A stretch of DNA of 64,000 bases from NCBI GenBank assembly GCA_946699065.1, contig CAMPDV010000258.1, positions 310,001 through 374,000 of the forward strand, read 5' to 3'. The notes beneath the pieces are model-generated. The model saw only the letters and a program-made list of their open reading frames with translations. It was not told where the DNA came from and made no database searches. Positions 23,419 to 34,846 of the stretch are shown piece after piece; position 1 is the first letter of the stretch; every line of letters starts with the position of its first letter. This DNA comes from Loxodes magnus. Lineage: Eukaryota; Ciliophora; Karyorelictea; Loxodida; Loxodidae. The position numbers and the translations under genes were made by a program.

Positions 23419-24513
23419 TCACTCATAATTACCACTATTTGTTTGCTAGATTTAAGAAAATTGTTTACTTTACTCTTCTAGCTATTTGTAAAGTTACACT
23501 TCTTATTCCTATAATCATTTATACCTCTAAAACATATCTTCTAATTACTAAGAATCCTCATTTTGTATTTTCTCAATCAGTCTAATTTACTACATCTTAA
23601 TTTATTAGTTTTCTTGCTAAAACTTTTCTACTCTTTATTGAAATTACTCCAAAGTAATAGTTAGTGGCAATTATTGTATTTCTTTAGCATAGTCTGCTGT
23701 CAATTTATTCTACATATCAAATAGTTCTTTCATTTATGCTTTCAAATCTAAATATTCTTTACTTTCTTCTTACGAATTAGTGCTATAACTTTGTTGTAAC
23801 TCCACTGTCTAATTTTAGTTTTACTCATATAAGTTAGACTTTTATGTTGCTTGTTATGTTTAGATGTTAACGCTTGTAATGACTTAGTTTTGTTCTTAAT
23901 ATCCTAGCATTTCTTATAGCAATTAATCTAGTCCATCATCTTCTAATTTATGCTTATAAAATATTATTTTTTAGCTAACTTTTACACTCATAATTTACTA
24001 AATAGTTGTGAACATTTATTAGACAAGAGTCTAAAAAATGTTATAGCTTTCTTATTAAGAAAGCATGTCCATTTTAGTGAAGCATACTTTTACATATTTG
24101 ATGTTACATCTATTTAAAACTTCTTCTAACTGTATCATGTTTCAACTAAAGTTTTAAGGTATATTTTCTCTCTCTGCTGAAATACATAAAAGTACGATGC
24201 TTATTCCCTCATTAAGTTAGCTTAAGCAATTACTAATTTAAGTTATTACTTCTTTATCATTTTCTTCAATACCACTAAATCCAGGAGTATCAATAAACTA
24301 AATTAAAGGAGCTTCTTTTCTTCTTTTTCAGTTGCTTATTACATTAGATAAACCACTTGCTTTACTGTCAAATCCTTCGTTTTCTATAAAGAGTTTTTCG
24401 TGATCTTAATGAGATCCTAAGGATAAGCAGTTGAGAAGAGTACTTTTGGCAGATCCATGATATCCAATGGTAATAATTGAAAAGGAAGGGTACTACTAGT
24501 AATTAATCTGCAT
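23419..24513 (-). CDS. AIG1/GIMA-like GTPase with coiled coil (right-arm copy)
   Basis: 364 residues, same frame and length as 4280-5374. The P-loop GYHGSAKST, DTPG and TKMD motifs and the UGA-Trp codons are retained, as is the terminal UGA (23419-23421). Both copies therefore look functional. It lies 905 bases from the start of the SINE-like repeat body and 556 bases from tRNA-Leu(UAA), which is read in the opposite direction. See the left-arm copy for domain detail. The coiled-coil tail is mainly Gln from UAA/UAG codons. Confidence 0.8.
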
Positions 24514-25069
24514 TTAATAATAAATTTTAGAATCCTTATGTAGAAATAAAAGAATTAATGAAATATCAAGTTAAAAGAGATAATTAAATATATTACTATA
24601 ATGCTTACAACTAAGCTTTGCAGTAATACAAGGAATAAAAAGAGTATATAGAAATTATTTAGCTTTAATACAATGGTTTAGATAATTTAGCTAATAATCA
24701 AACTAATATATAATCATTTATTTTGAAAGAATATGAACAATTAGATTAAATCAACTAAACAAATATCATTCACTATTATTTAAAAAGATAAACCTAGAAA
24801 TTATTATTTATCAAGTAGTTAGTTAGAAACTTATATTAATTCAATATTTAGTTAAGATTAACAGTTATAGTTATTCCTATTAATAAATAGAAGATATTTA
24901 AAAATATAAACATTTAGTTTATTAAGTTTATAACTAAAATAGATAGAACCTATTTTATTTTAAAAGTCCTTGCTTATTTAGAAATAAGAAACAAAGCTAT
25001 TTAGTATATTTATAATAATTAAACTAAAGGTTATAGTTGTTTATAATAAGTCAGTAAGAGTAAATCTAA

Positions 25070-25153
25070 GGCAGTTTGTCCGAGTCGGTTAAGGAGACAG
25101 ACTTAAGATCTGTTGCACACTAGTGCGCGTGGGTTCGAATCCCACAGCTGCCA
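25070..25153 (+). tRNA. tRNA-Leu(UAA)
   Basis: 84 nt, anticodon UAA in loop CTTAAGA, long variable arm, discriminator A and a TTTT terminator directly after. Identical by eye to the copy at 3640-3723. Confidence 0.95.
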
Positions 25154-25214
25154 TTTTATGTCAAATGTATTTTCTAAATAAGTTAAGAGTATATTAAGTA
25201 GATAAATAATAAGA

Positions 25215-25285
25215 GGCTCTATGGTGTAAGGGTAGCACGTGGGCCTACGGAGCCCAAAATTGGGGTTCAAATCCCTGTAGAGTCG
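25215..25285 (+). tRNA. tRNA-Arg(ACG)
   Basis: 71 nt. Acceptor GGCTCTA/TAGAGTC, D stem GTGT/GCAC, anticodon stem TGGGC/GCCCA with loop CTACGGA (anticodon ACG), T stem TGGGG/CCCTG, discriminator G. An eight-T run follows as terminator. ACG, read as ICG after editing, decodes CGU/CGC/CGA. Intact, unlike its mirror at 3518-3578. Confidence 0.92.
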
Positions 25286-25424
25286 CTTTTTTTTGTAGTT
25301 TGAAAAATAAATATTTAGATTATAAACTTATAAAAATGTTTTAGTTAGTTTATTAGCATAAAATAGTCTAATATAAGGCTATTAGGTCTAAATATTTTAA
25401 TTTAAATTAAAAATTATTTAAAAA

Positions 25425-25508
25425 TGCATGCGGTGAGATTTGAACTCACGCGGGATTTCTCCCACTAGAACTTGAGTCTAGCGCCTTGGACCGCTCGGCC
25501 ACACATGC
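25425..25508 (-). tRNA. tRNA-Leu(CAA)
   Basis: 84 nt with anticodon CAA and all stems paired, including T stem GTGAG/CTCAC. This is the undamaged partner of 3294-3377. A T run follows on the transcribed strand. Confidence 0.93.
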
Positions 25509-27632
25509 TTACAAGTATTGTGTAGAATAGTTTTTATAGTTAAATGAATAAATTGAATATAATAAGTATATTCAAAAAATATGGTAAAGAGTATATTTTT
25601 ATTTATTAGTATGATCAAAATAAAAAAATTTAATATTTCTTTATTTTTTCACATCATGATAAAGAAACTTTGTTCTAGCCAATTTCATATAAAAAATGAA
25701 TCTTTTTGAAAATATTTATTTTAAGCTTATAAACTTGAAAAAAATTTAGTAAGTTTCTATCTTTAAAATACATACCTCATTATGTGAATCTTAATAATCA
25801 ACTTTTATCCTTTAAAATTAATTTATTAGTGCTATTTCATTTTAACAATTGAAGCCTAATATTTAAGCCATTACATGATAAATAAAACCTTTCACAACAA
25901 AAATGAAACTTATTTATCATTTAAGATAGTTTATAAGTTTTATCCTGGAAAAAATAATTAGTTATTGGACTATTTCAGCCTTCAAATACTATATTTGCAA
26001 CTTGATCATTCATATCCATTGATTTTTTAGCTACTACTATATAATTATTTAATAGCTTTCATGATCTTTAAACTATTAATAAAGAAACTATATTGTCTAA
26101 TAATTAGGATATTAAAGCATATATATGGTAATGCATAGAGCTAAAATAGTTTTGGCATTATAATTTTAAATAGAAAAGCATTCTTGAGTTTAGTTTATTG
26201 GGCAAATAAGAGATTTTAGTAATTTTTTTAATTCTAAAATATTACAACTTTAAAATTATGATATTTGAGATAATTAAAGCAATACAAAATAAGTGAGATA
26301 TAATAGTTTTTCATATTTTTAGACTTTTCATTTATTTTGCTAAAAAGATTTAAGAAAGATACATATAGGGAAATTGGAATTAGAAAAAAGCGTATTTTTT
26401 AGAGTATAAATTCGATAATTATTTCATTATCAATAAGTTCTTAAATATAATAACTAATTTTCTAATAAAAGTTTATAATAATCCTTCTATCTAAATAAAT
26501 GATGCCAATTAAATACTTAATAATACAAGTATTAATTAAAATAAAAAGAATTTTAGGAAATAAAAGAGAAGGAAAAGACTAATGAAGTCTAAAGAAATTA
26601 AATTAAACATAAAAATTAAATTTCGAAGCCAATTATAAATAATTTAATTCTATGCTTGCATGCATTCGTTTAGATAGTAGATTAAATCAAAATAATTTCG
26701 CTAAGAAAAAGATAAAATTATGTCAGATTTATCATTGCTTTAGACAACAATTAAAGCATTCATTTTTAGATATCCTATAAAAGAATGATAAGAATAGGGA
26801 TTTGATAATGATAGAATATTAAAAAAATTAGATAATTAATAAGTTGAAAAGCAGGCTTTTACAATATACTGGATAAAGCAATTTTAAAGATAAATTTAAT
26901 ATCATATATCACAAAAATGAACCTAGATCTACTATAAAGACATAAATTCAAAAGTAGATAAAAATCAGATTTTTTCTAACTAAACAAAATAAAAATCGAA
27001 ATTAGTCAATAAAAGTAGAGGTTAGATCCTGATGGATATTAAAAAGTTATTAAGTATTTTAGTATTAAAGTTACTATGAAAAATATTTTCTATTTTTTTA
27101 AATATCTAACTTGATGAAATCAAGTTCACAATATAAATATTTGCGACTGAAAATTATTTTAATGAATCTGAATCTTTCAATTAAAATAAATAAGTAGATA
27201 CTTTTATTTGATAAGTTAATCTTACAGCATCAAGCATTTATTCTTTATTTCCATGTATTCTTTAATCTCTTTTAAAATTTATTAATACTCTTTTATATTT
27301 TACCTAGAAAGCTAAATCTTCTTAAAATAAAGAAGTTAATTAAAGTGCTAAATTCAACTTTTGGTTTATTTAAAAACTTTGTAGATTTAATAACTTATAC
27401 CGGTATAAAAGTCAGCACATATTACGTATTTAATATTTATTAGGCCTTTAATTTCGTATATATCAATAGTTAAAGTTATTTTGAACAAAGTTTTCCATAG
27501 AAGTTTTTATAGAGATGATTTAGAATAAAAATTTAACTGCTTTATTTTTTTAAGTGCGATATGCAAATAGTTTCGATATAAAGTATAAAAGAGAAATTAA
27601 ATTAAAACATTATACATTTACCTAAGAATATC
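25509..27632. other. Gene-poor AT-rich stretch (mirror of 1169-3293)
   Basis: Same content as the left-arm counterpart with numerous small indels. No coding or RNA signal on either strand. Confidence 0.5.
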
Positions 27633-28036
27633 TCAATTATCTTTGTCTATATCCACTTCTTTATTTTCATCATCTCGAGAAATCCAAAAATAAAATCCCA
27701 CACAAAGTCCTAAAAGGCAGAATGCGATGAAGATTAATCAGCAAAGTATCACAATTAAAGGAATATCTTGCTCTTGCTCTTACTCTTCATCTAATATCTT
27801 CTAATCTCTTAATTCAAGTTTGTTCTATTCCATTATTTAGCAATTTCTATATCTAGATTTTTATTTTCAGTATGTAAACTATTTCACACCTTCTATAATT
27901 TTTCTTGCCTAGCAGACATATAAGGATCCGTCTCCATCTATAAACACTCAGGTCTTATAGCGTCTGTTCTTTCTTAAGATATATTAGATTATGAATTTTT
28001 ATCTGGCTTTTCTTCAGACTCATTTAGCTTATTCAT
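27633..28036 (-). pseudogene. Frameshifted copy of the small tail-anchored protein
   Basis: Same ATG and UGA positions as 764-1168, but 404 instead of 405 nt. One A is missing in the codons for IAKIM (GCTAAATAATGG, near 27832-27842), which shifts the frame before the transmembrane segment. Several other substitutions follow. The product would lose its membrane anchor, so this copy is read as a recent pseudogene. Confidence 0.75.
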
Positions 28037-28448
28037 TTTTTTAATTTAAAAGTAAAGAAATTTAAATAAAATAGAAATTCCCCTCTTTATAAAAGCAGAT
28101 TAAAGTAACAATAATCAAGCATAACTTTAAAAGTAAGTAATATATTATATTTAAATAGTCTCATTACCTCTCAAGGTATGAGCGAAAGGTAAAACCATTT
28201 CTTAAAACTTATATTCTAAGAAAGGTGTCTAGATTTAAGCTTGTGATTAGACATTAATAATCTTGCTTAAGACTTTAACTTCATATGAAGATCAATGAAA
28301 TTCTAACTACCTATAGATTTATAAAATTAAATAATAGGGGATTTCTTTAAGTAAAGCCTTCAATCCTCTTTTCACTTAACAAGCTACTTTAATTTAATAT
28401 CAGTAAAAGCTTCTAACTCATAACTATAATTATCATCATATTTTACAA

Positions 28449-29000
28449 TCAAAGAATTTAAATTTGTTTAGCTTTTAAAATTAAAGCAAAACATATTAAA
28501 CAGATCAAATATATTAGAAATGCCATATTATACAAATTGGATGAGAAGCACTAGAAGAGGATAGCTTAAATACCAAAGTACTCATTTAAATAAAAAGAAA
28601 GTCGTGCTTCTTTGTCCTAAGGACATTAAATCAATAAATATTTCTTGCTAAAAATATTTCTCGCATTTTTTAATTCTAGAATGTTTCTTATGAAAGTACT
28701 AGAAAGCTTTATTAAAGCAATTTCAGAGTTAAGAAGTATTTTTAATTTTCTAGGATCATTTTGCTCTAAAGAACATTCAGAAAAATCTCATTGCAAATTT
28801 CTTTAAACTAAATTGTAAAAATATTAAATTAGTTATTATTCAGTGGAAATTTTGCTCATATGTCACAATCCAAGTTTTAGAAATGATAATGCTTTGAATC
28901 GTCTTAATCATGAAAATATATTTATGGTATCAGCGAGAATATTTTTACGCTTAATAAACTGTTATTTACAAAATCAGATGAACTTTGGTATTTGATGCAT
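28449..29000 (-). CDS. Putative membrane protein, unknown family
   Basis: 183 residues if started at the ATG at 29000 (MHQIPKFIWFCKQQFIKRKN). The frame remains open and protein-like upstream toward the tRNA-Arg at 29117, so the true 5' end may have been cut off by that junction. The body includes SWLRRFKALSFLKLGLWHMS and SECSLEQNDPRKLKILLNSE and ends with one transmembrane helix before UGA 28449-28451. Three in-frame UGA codons read as Trp. The left arm contains only the last third of this gene, because the window ends there. No homologue is recognised. Confidence 0.45.
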
Positions 29001-29116
29001 GATTTTATAAAATTTACGTTAATTTAGTGTTAAAATTAATTGAAAAAAGCTTCATATTTATTATAAACGCTCTATACTTTAGAAAATAAAATTACTCTAT
29101 TAAAATGTTAAAAAAG

Positions 29117-29187
29117 CGACTCTACAGGGATTTGAACCCCAATTTTGGGCTCCGTAGGCCCACGTGCTACCCTTACACCATAGAGCC
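29117..29187 (-). tRNA. tRNA-Arg(ACG), second intact copy
   Basis: Identical by eye to 25215-25285, anticodon ACG, all stems paired, T-rich run following on the transcribed strand. It sits directly beyond the end of the inverted repeat next to a decayed tRNA-Leu, so it belongs to another copy of the tRNA cluster. Confidence 0.92.
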
Positions 29188-29249
29188 TCTTATTATTTAA
29201 ATACTTCCAATACTCTTAAATTGTTTCTAAGCAGTGAGTTATTAAATTA

Positions 29250-29315
29250 AAGTTATGAAATTCGAATCATAGGGCACTAGAATATAACAGATCATCAGTA
29301 TTCCTCCTTAGATAA
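29250..29315 (-). pseudogene. tRNA-Leu(UAA) relic
   Basis: Retains the T-arm core ATTCGAAT and the GCACTAG and AACAGAT stretches of tRNA-Leu(UAA), but the acceptor, anticodon and D regions are lost. Its order relative to the neighbouring tRNA-Arg matches block A, so it marks a further, decayed duplicate. Confidence 0.65.
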
Positions 29316-29475
29316 TTTTAGAATATTTAATAAATGTCTAATTGACATTTTATAAAGATAATCTTAAGTGAAATAAATAGATAAATACAATCAAATAGTT
29401 ATTCTACTATTATTTATTTAATATATAGCCCTTAAATAGCTAGATTTAAATTAACTTTTCTCTAATGCAATTTTT

Positions 29476-30684
29476 CTTAAAATTAGATAATTTATACCTC
29501 CCTGCTTTAATAAAAGAAAGCAATCCATAGCTTTATTTTAAGATAAAAATAGTAATCTTAAAGTCTTTATTTAATAGGATAAAACCATACATTTATTATA
29601 TTTATTTTTTGATTAAGCCTTTATTATTTATTTTAGAAGCATATATACTTTTATTGGGGCTTGGCTTTAATTCTAAAAGAAAGGACTAGTTTCTACTTGC
29701 TTATTTCTAGTTTTTTATTTAAAGCTTTTTACTAAATTATGTCTAATTTATAATTTCTGCTTTTTGATATTTTGATCACTTACTCTATTTCTTTAGATTT
29801 ATTAAAGTTCATCAATTTTCAAATGAATATTGTCTCTTCTCTGTACTAAAATTGAGATTATTAAATAGCTAAGTTTCTACTTATGAAAAATAAGTTTTTT
29901 ATTAACTATTTAAATTAAAATCTCAAATTAAATGTTCTAATTAGATGAATAAATCCTCTTTCTTTAATTTCATTTAGAATATTAAATATTTATTAGTTTA
30001 TATGCATTACAATTTTCAGGTTTAATTAATAAAATTTATTTAAGTTATTTATATTTAATTTATTTGATTATAATACTAGCATCATTCTTTTTTCTTCTAA
30101 ACTTCAAACTACATTTTCTATGATTTACGCTTCCTTTTTTTATTTTTTATGACTACCTCTGTTAACTTTAATATTTATTTTCTTTTATATTCTTCAATGA
30201 CTAAAATACCATTCTTTTAATTAATCTCCCTACTTTTCTTCCTAAATGCAATTGTTTAAGTTCAGCAAAATTTATACTTTTGTCTTTGTTTGAACTAAAA
30301 CTTAAAAAATCGGATATGAAAGAAAATTTCTTAGTTTTAAAATCTTTCAGAAAGGAAATTTAAATAGAATTAACTCCTTCTTAATTCAACTTAGTTGATA
30401 TCTTCATAATCAGTATGTTATTAAATTTTACCCTTATTTTTTTAATTAGTTTTAGCACCAAATAGTTCCTTCTGTTTGCTTATTTTAAGTTTTTTAGACC
30501 TATAACTAGTTCCTTTTATTAATCCCCTAAGAGGTAAATTTAACTATGTCTACTCATATTTTATCTAAACTTTAAATTTATCCTATGAGGCTTCAATTAT
30601 CAAGCTTAAAAACTTTTAAAATAGAAAAATAGAGACTTAGGCACTTAATTAGATGTAAATATAATAAGATTAATATATAAACAT
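29476..30684 (-). CDS. Possible gene, Gln-rich, unknown family
   Basis: A minus-strand frame from an ATG at 30684 has protein-like composition in places, for example KIQQHTDYEDINQVELRRSQ and QFYLNFLSERFQNQEIFF. Later it reads SFENWWTLINLKKQ, with Trp from UGA. The 3' end cannot be fixed because several in-frame UGA codons occur and the frame stays open toward the tRNA relic. Other frames are also open, so this rests on composition only. Confidence 0.25.
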
Positions 30685-30954
30685 TATATATAATTTTAAT
30701 AAAAATAACTATTTTTCTTAGGTTATATACACTATCTTTAATATTTTAAGCCAAATTCCTTAGTTGTAGAGTTCAGCTTAAATATTGATAATCATTATTT
30801 TAAAGTTAAGAATTAGTTTAAATTATCCATTAGATGATAGCCTTTTAATTTGATAATAAAGAAATATAAACTAACTTATTATTCTTAAAATTATTCATTT
30901 CATAAACTTTATTAATAAAATCTAACTTCCAGCTCGTTTTTGTTTGATTTGCTA

Positions 30955-31790
30955 AACAGACTTTTTGACTATAAAGAGAAAGAATTTTCTTCCATGTTTA
31001 TTATAATATAACCTTCTTCTTACAATTGTATTTACAAATGCTTAACACTTTTTATTTACCTTTTAAATGAACAATTTTGACCAAATTTTAATTTTTAGTT
31101 CCCATGTAGATGAATCTCAAAAAAGACTAAAAAATTGATGCATAAAATCTAAAATAAATGATACAATTTCGTTTTGGAAAATTTGATAAGTTAATTGTCT
31201 TAAAGAAAACAAATAACTTATTATGGCTCTATAAAAAGCAACTTAGTTATAATGAAAAAACTAACTCTTAAAGCAAATTAAAGTAAGATTTAGTTTATAA
31301 GTTTTAAAAGTTATTTTATATAAAAGAAATTATTCAAAAAGCTTTTGAAATCGAAATTATATGACGAATTAAATGATAACGTAATTTTCGTAGATTTTTA
31401 ACGGTAATATAGCAAAAATCTTTTAACAAATATTAGAAATATAAGAAATGCTAAATAAAGGACTAATAGTTCAAAAATTTAATAGATAAGTTTTGGATAT
31501 AAGATAATGACTACATAGAACCTTAAGATATCAAATTTTAAAATAACGAAATAGGGAGATGATGCAAGCATTATGTAGATCGTTATAAGACTAAATAGAG
31601 TTTTATGTATTTTTCTTCGATACTCATCATAATAGTAAATTTCATTTCCTTTAAAACTATAAAGTTTATTTCCAAATATTTTCAAATTTAGGAGAGTATT
31701 TAGGAAGCACATAATTTCTTATCGATTGTGTTTTTCATTGAATATTTTAATGTTGGGTTGATGTAAATATTTATCATTCAATTTAATGCT
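30955..31790 (+). pseudogene. Internal fragment of the OSCA/TMEM63-like gene with a 263 bp deletion
   Basis: Sense is plus, opposite to both intact channel genes. It aligns from the third transmembrane region through the cytosolic region (AAATGATAC... to ATTAGAAATATAAG) and then to the FLSIVFFIEFF helix. Between GAACCTTAAGATATC and AACGAAATAGGG it lacks the 263 bp that in copy 1 lie between two TTTGAAAAT repeats (15553 and 15290 on the plus strand). 263 is not a multiple of three. Further substitutions are frequent. It has neither the ectodomain nor the C-terminal half. Confidence 0.8.
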
Positions 31791-32237
31791 TTTCACTTTG
31801 ATTATTAGCATACTTATATACATTTTTATCTTAATAGACATTTAAATTTTCTATGCTGATATTTGTTATCTGTTCCAACTTTATATTTTTAATATTTTCT
31901 TAAATTTTACGCGTATTTAATATCTTATCTAACTCATTTTCATGAAATAAAATCCTACTTTTGCTATAAAAAGAATGAAAAGATTGATTGTAGGTAAAAT
32001 ATTTAAATCATAAACTGAAGAGATTAAAAAATTGAGTTGAATAAAACATTTATGTTCGTTAAAACTTACTTAGGATAAAAGTTTAAAGAAAAAGCTTTGC
32101 TATAATAAGACTTGAATGAATTTAAGAACTAGTGAAAGGATTAAAATTAAGAATTATCTGCTTAAATCTTGGAATAAACTGATATATAGAATATTTTAAG
32201 CAAATTAAGCATAAAATGATTTTTAAAATTAAGTTTT
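31791..32237. other. AT-rich intergenic stretch
   Basis: No supported gene, RNA or repeat. It separates the channel pseudogene from a convergent small gene. Confidence 0.4.
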
Positions 32238-32600
32238 TCAGGAATAAAAAATCTCTAGATTTTCATTTGTTTCATATAGATTGCTGGTATAAACAGATTT
32301 TAGCCCAGATCCATAGTTTTCTGATTCTTTGTTAGCATCCATACAATTTGATTCTTCAATGTTAGGAATGCATGATAATCTCCATTAGTACTTCATGTAT
32401 TTGTTATTTTACTCTAATAAATAAATTAGATAATAATTGTTATCTTAAGATTTAGGGTTCTTCATGATATAAACATGCTTGTTAAATGATAAAGGATGAT
32501 GCTAATACGTTCTTGAAGCTTCATCTCATCCATATCCAACCATAGAAAAGGTAAGCTTTGGATGGATAGGTGCATCTTTCTGATCTTTCTTATTTTCCAT
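32238..32600 (-). CDS. Small cytosolic protein, unknown family
   Basis: 120 residues from ATG (MENKKDQKDAPIHPKLTF) to UGA 32238-32240. Composition is clearly protein-like, with Pro, Gly, Asp and His spread through it (SMVGYGWDEASRTYQHHPLS, CIPNIEESNCMDANKESENY). Trp in GYGWDEA is UGA and one later Trp is UGG. There is no signal peptide or membrane segment. Three Cys are not arranged as a known zinc site. Upstream DNA is AT-rich with a good A-rich ATG context. No homologue is recognised, and no second copy is found in the window. Confidence 0.55.
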
Positions 32601-33261
32601 CTTTTTTATTTAAGTGAGAATAAAAATATCGAAATTCAAATAAATGAGTCACTAAAATTGAGTATAATTAAACCAACTTAAACATAAGCAACCCACTATA
32701 ACACTAATTAATATTTCTTAAAATAAACTTAATTACATTTTTTATGGTTGCAAAGCATATCATAATTATAATTTATATAAGTAGGCATTTTTTTCAAAGG
32801 CATATGCTTTTGTAAATAGTAAAAGTTCATTCTATTTTCTTTTAAAATAAAACCAAAATTTATATTAAATAGCTTACCTTTTTTAAGCTTCCAAATATGA
32901 ATTTCTAATTATTTTGATGATTATTTTTTTAATTATTTTACAAATTAAAGTTATTTTATTTAAATCAGCATTATAATATTTTATATATTGTGAAATCTTA
33001 AAGACATAAATGCTTCCAGTGAAGAATTAAATAGCAATAGAGGATATAAATGACTCTATTTTAATTTTCATCTTCATCATCTTAATTCTTTAATTTCAAT
33101 TTCCTCAAATATATAGATTAGATGCACAACTTATGCATATTTTAATTTAAAATTTTAGTATATTAATCATTTTTTTTCTATAAAGAAACTTTGTTCACCT
33201 CAGATTTCCTTCAAATATTTTTCCTTTTATTTGGTTTATTTTTATTAAATATATATAAATA
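32601..33261. other. AT-rich intergenic stretch
   Basis: Mostly low complexity. A minus-strand acidic run (DDEDEN) near 33060 is the only hint of coding and is too short to call. Confidence 0.35.
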
Positions 33262-33590
33262 AATAGGGAGGAGCAATCCTCCAACTGAAACTGACTTAAA
33301 CTCTGGTACCAGGAAGTATCCCATAGGTGAAGAACCAGCCAAGAGAAGAGAAGACGAGATCGAAGAGACATCAAGTAGTATTAATGATGAAAGACGCCAG
33401 ATACTAAGGTCTCTTAGGGTAGCATTCCGATCGTGGCCCTATAGAAGACAAATTCACAAGGAAATGCTAGTACTGTGGAAGACTTCAGCAAGAATTTTTT
33501 TAACTATAAAAATCTTTATTAAAGAGCTGCGCTCCATTGAGGTGCTACTTGCTCTATAATCTCACTTATTTATTATATATTTATTTATTT
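33262..33590 (+). mobile_element. 5'-truncated LINE-like 3' end
   Basis: About 220 bp of distinctly GC-richer DNA reads as one good protein frame on the plus strand (NPPTETDLNSGTRKYPIGEE, SINDERRQILRSLRVAFRSW). A ~100 bp untranslated part follows, ending in AAAGAGCTGCGCTCCATTGA, GCTCTATAATC and an ATTT-rich tail. The last ~60 bp match the 3' end of the SINE-like repeats, while the upstream part does not. This is what a LINE sharing its 3' end with a SINE family looks like. The coding part is not assignable to a named domain. It could be the C-terminal end of ORF2. Confidence 0.55.
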
Positions 33591-34846
33591 AACTATAATT
33601 TTGGCTTTTTATATATATTTTTTTGATTGTTAATCTTATATAAATTTAAGCATTGAAACTCTAGAGAAAAAATACTCGCTGTTCTAAAATCTTTGACTAC
33701 TCTTTCTGAAGAATAAAAATAAATTTTCATCTTAAGTATTTTGAAGTTAGTTGTAATTCTTCTTTTTATTAAGGTTATTAAGATAAATATGCTAGAACTT
33801 AGTGAGTATATTAAAAGATTATTTTATATTGTCTATTTTTTATTTATTTTATTACTTTTTGACAAATGTATTTTTATTTAGTAGCTATCATAATGGAATT
33901 TTAAATGCCTTTCACTCTCTTAGATTTATTTAACGGATAAATTCGCAAATCATTCAAATAATATCCTAATTAAATATGTTTATATTACAATTAATACCTT
34001 TTTCATAAGCTCATTTTAGATATCAATTACATAATATAAGTTATTATAATTCTATAAAGAAATCAACTAAGTTAAAGAGTCTAAAGTTAATGAACAAAAA
34101 CTAGGAATTATTCTAAAAATTGATTATTTATATCCAAATTCTTAATTTGATATAAAAAATCCTTTTATTCAAAATGTTAATAAATTACTATTTTTCTTAT
34201 CTTTCTAAGAGTAACTTAATATGTTAAATCAATATACCTTTAATTATATATGAGATTTATAAGTTAATATATAATAAGTTATATGTATTACCATAATAAT
34301 CATCCTGCTTCTTTAATATTTTCAAATAAGTTTATTAAAAAGGCTTTAGGTATCAAAGGTTACTATACTTTAAATTTATCTTTATATAATTATATCAGTT
34401 TTAAATGTACCTTTATAATTTCTTCAATGCCTCATTATTATTCTTCATCTTAAGTTTTAAATTATAATATTTACATGATACTAAGATACTGAATATACTC
34501 CTATTTTTATATTTTATTAAAGGTCACTTTTCTTTATCTTTAATACATTCTATACTAAGATTTATCTCTTTGAGCTTTCACAAAAAACTTTCTTTTTCAC
34601 TCTAACTTTACTTAAAGCTAGAATTTTTAATAAGTTAATACTTTTATACAGATAGATTACTAAACCTCATTATTTTGGTATAAAGTTAAAAAAATAAAAA
34701 CCAGAATACAATTATCTTGCATATGCAAAATAACTTGATTACTTCTTAAGTATTTTTGCTTAAAATGGTTATTATAATGCTTTAACCTTTGGATTTTAAA
34801 TTAAACTACTAAGGTGAAGATAAGATCTAATTCTTTAAAATATAAA
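33591..34846. other. AT-rich stretch without supported genes
   Basis: Low complexity, T-rich on the plus strand until about 34800, where the strand skew flips to A-rich at the start of the zinc-knuckle gene. No RNA or repeat recognised. Confidence 0.4.

Larger units (their letters stand above)
21992..28801. repeat. Right arm of giant inverted repeat (block A)
   Basis: Reverse complement of 1-6772. Differences include a one-base deletion in the small tail-anchored gene, an intact tRNA-Arg where the left arm has a deleted one, and a perfect T stem in tRNA-Leu(CAA). Because the arms carry independent mutations, the palindrome is not a simple assembly fold-back. Confidence 0.9.

Noticed and set aside
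1-28801. Inverted repeat as an assembly or amplification fold-back artefact
   Set aside because: The arms differ by many independent substitutions and indels, including a frameshift in one and a tRNA deletion in the other, which a fold-back copy would not show. Long reads would settle it.
31479-31712. 77-residue minus-strand frame similar to 43325-43543
   Set aside because: Antisense of the OSCA/TMEM63-like gene and its fragment; the similarity reflects the shared sense-strand gene.
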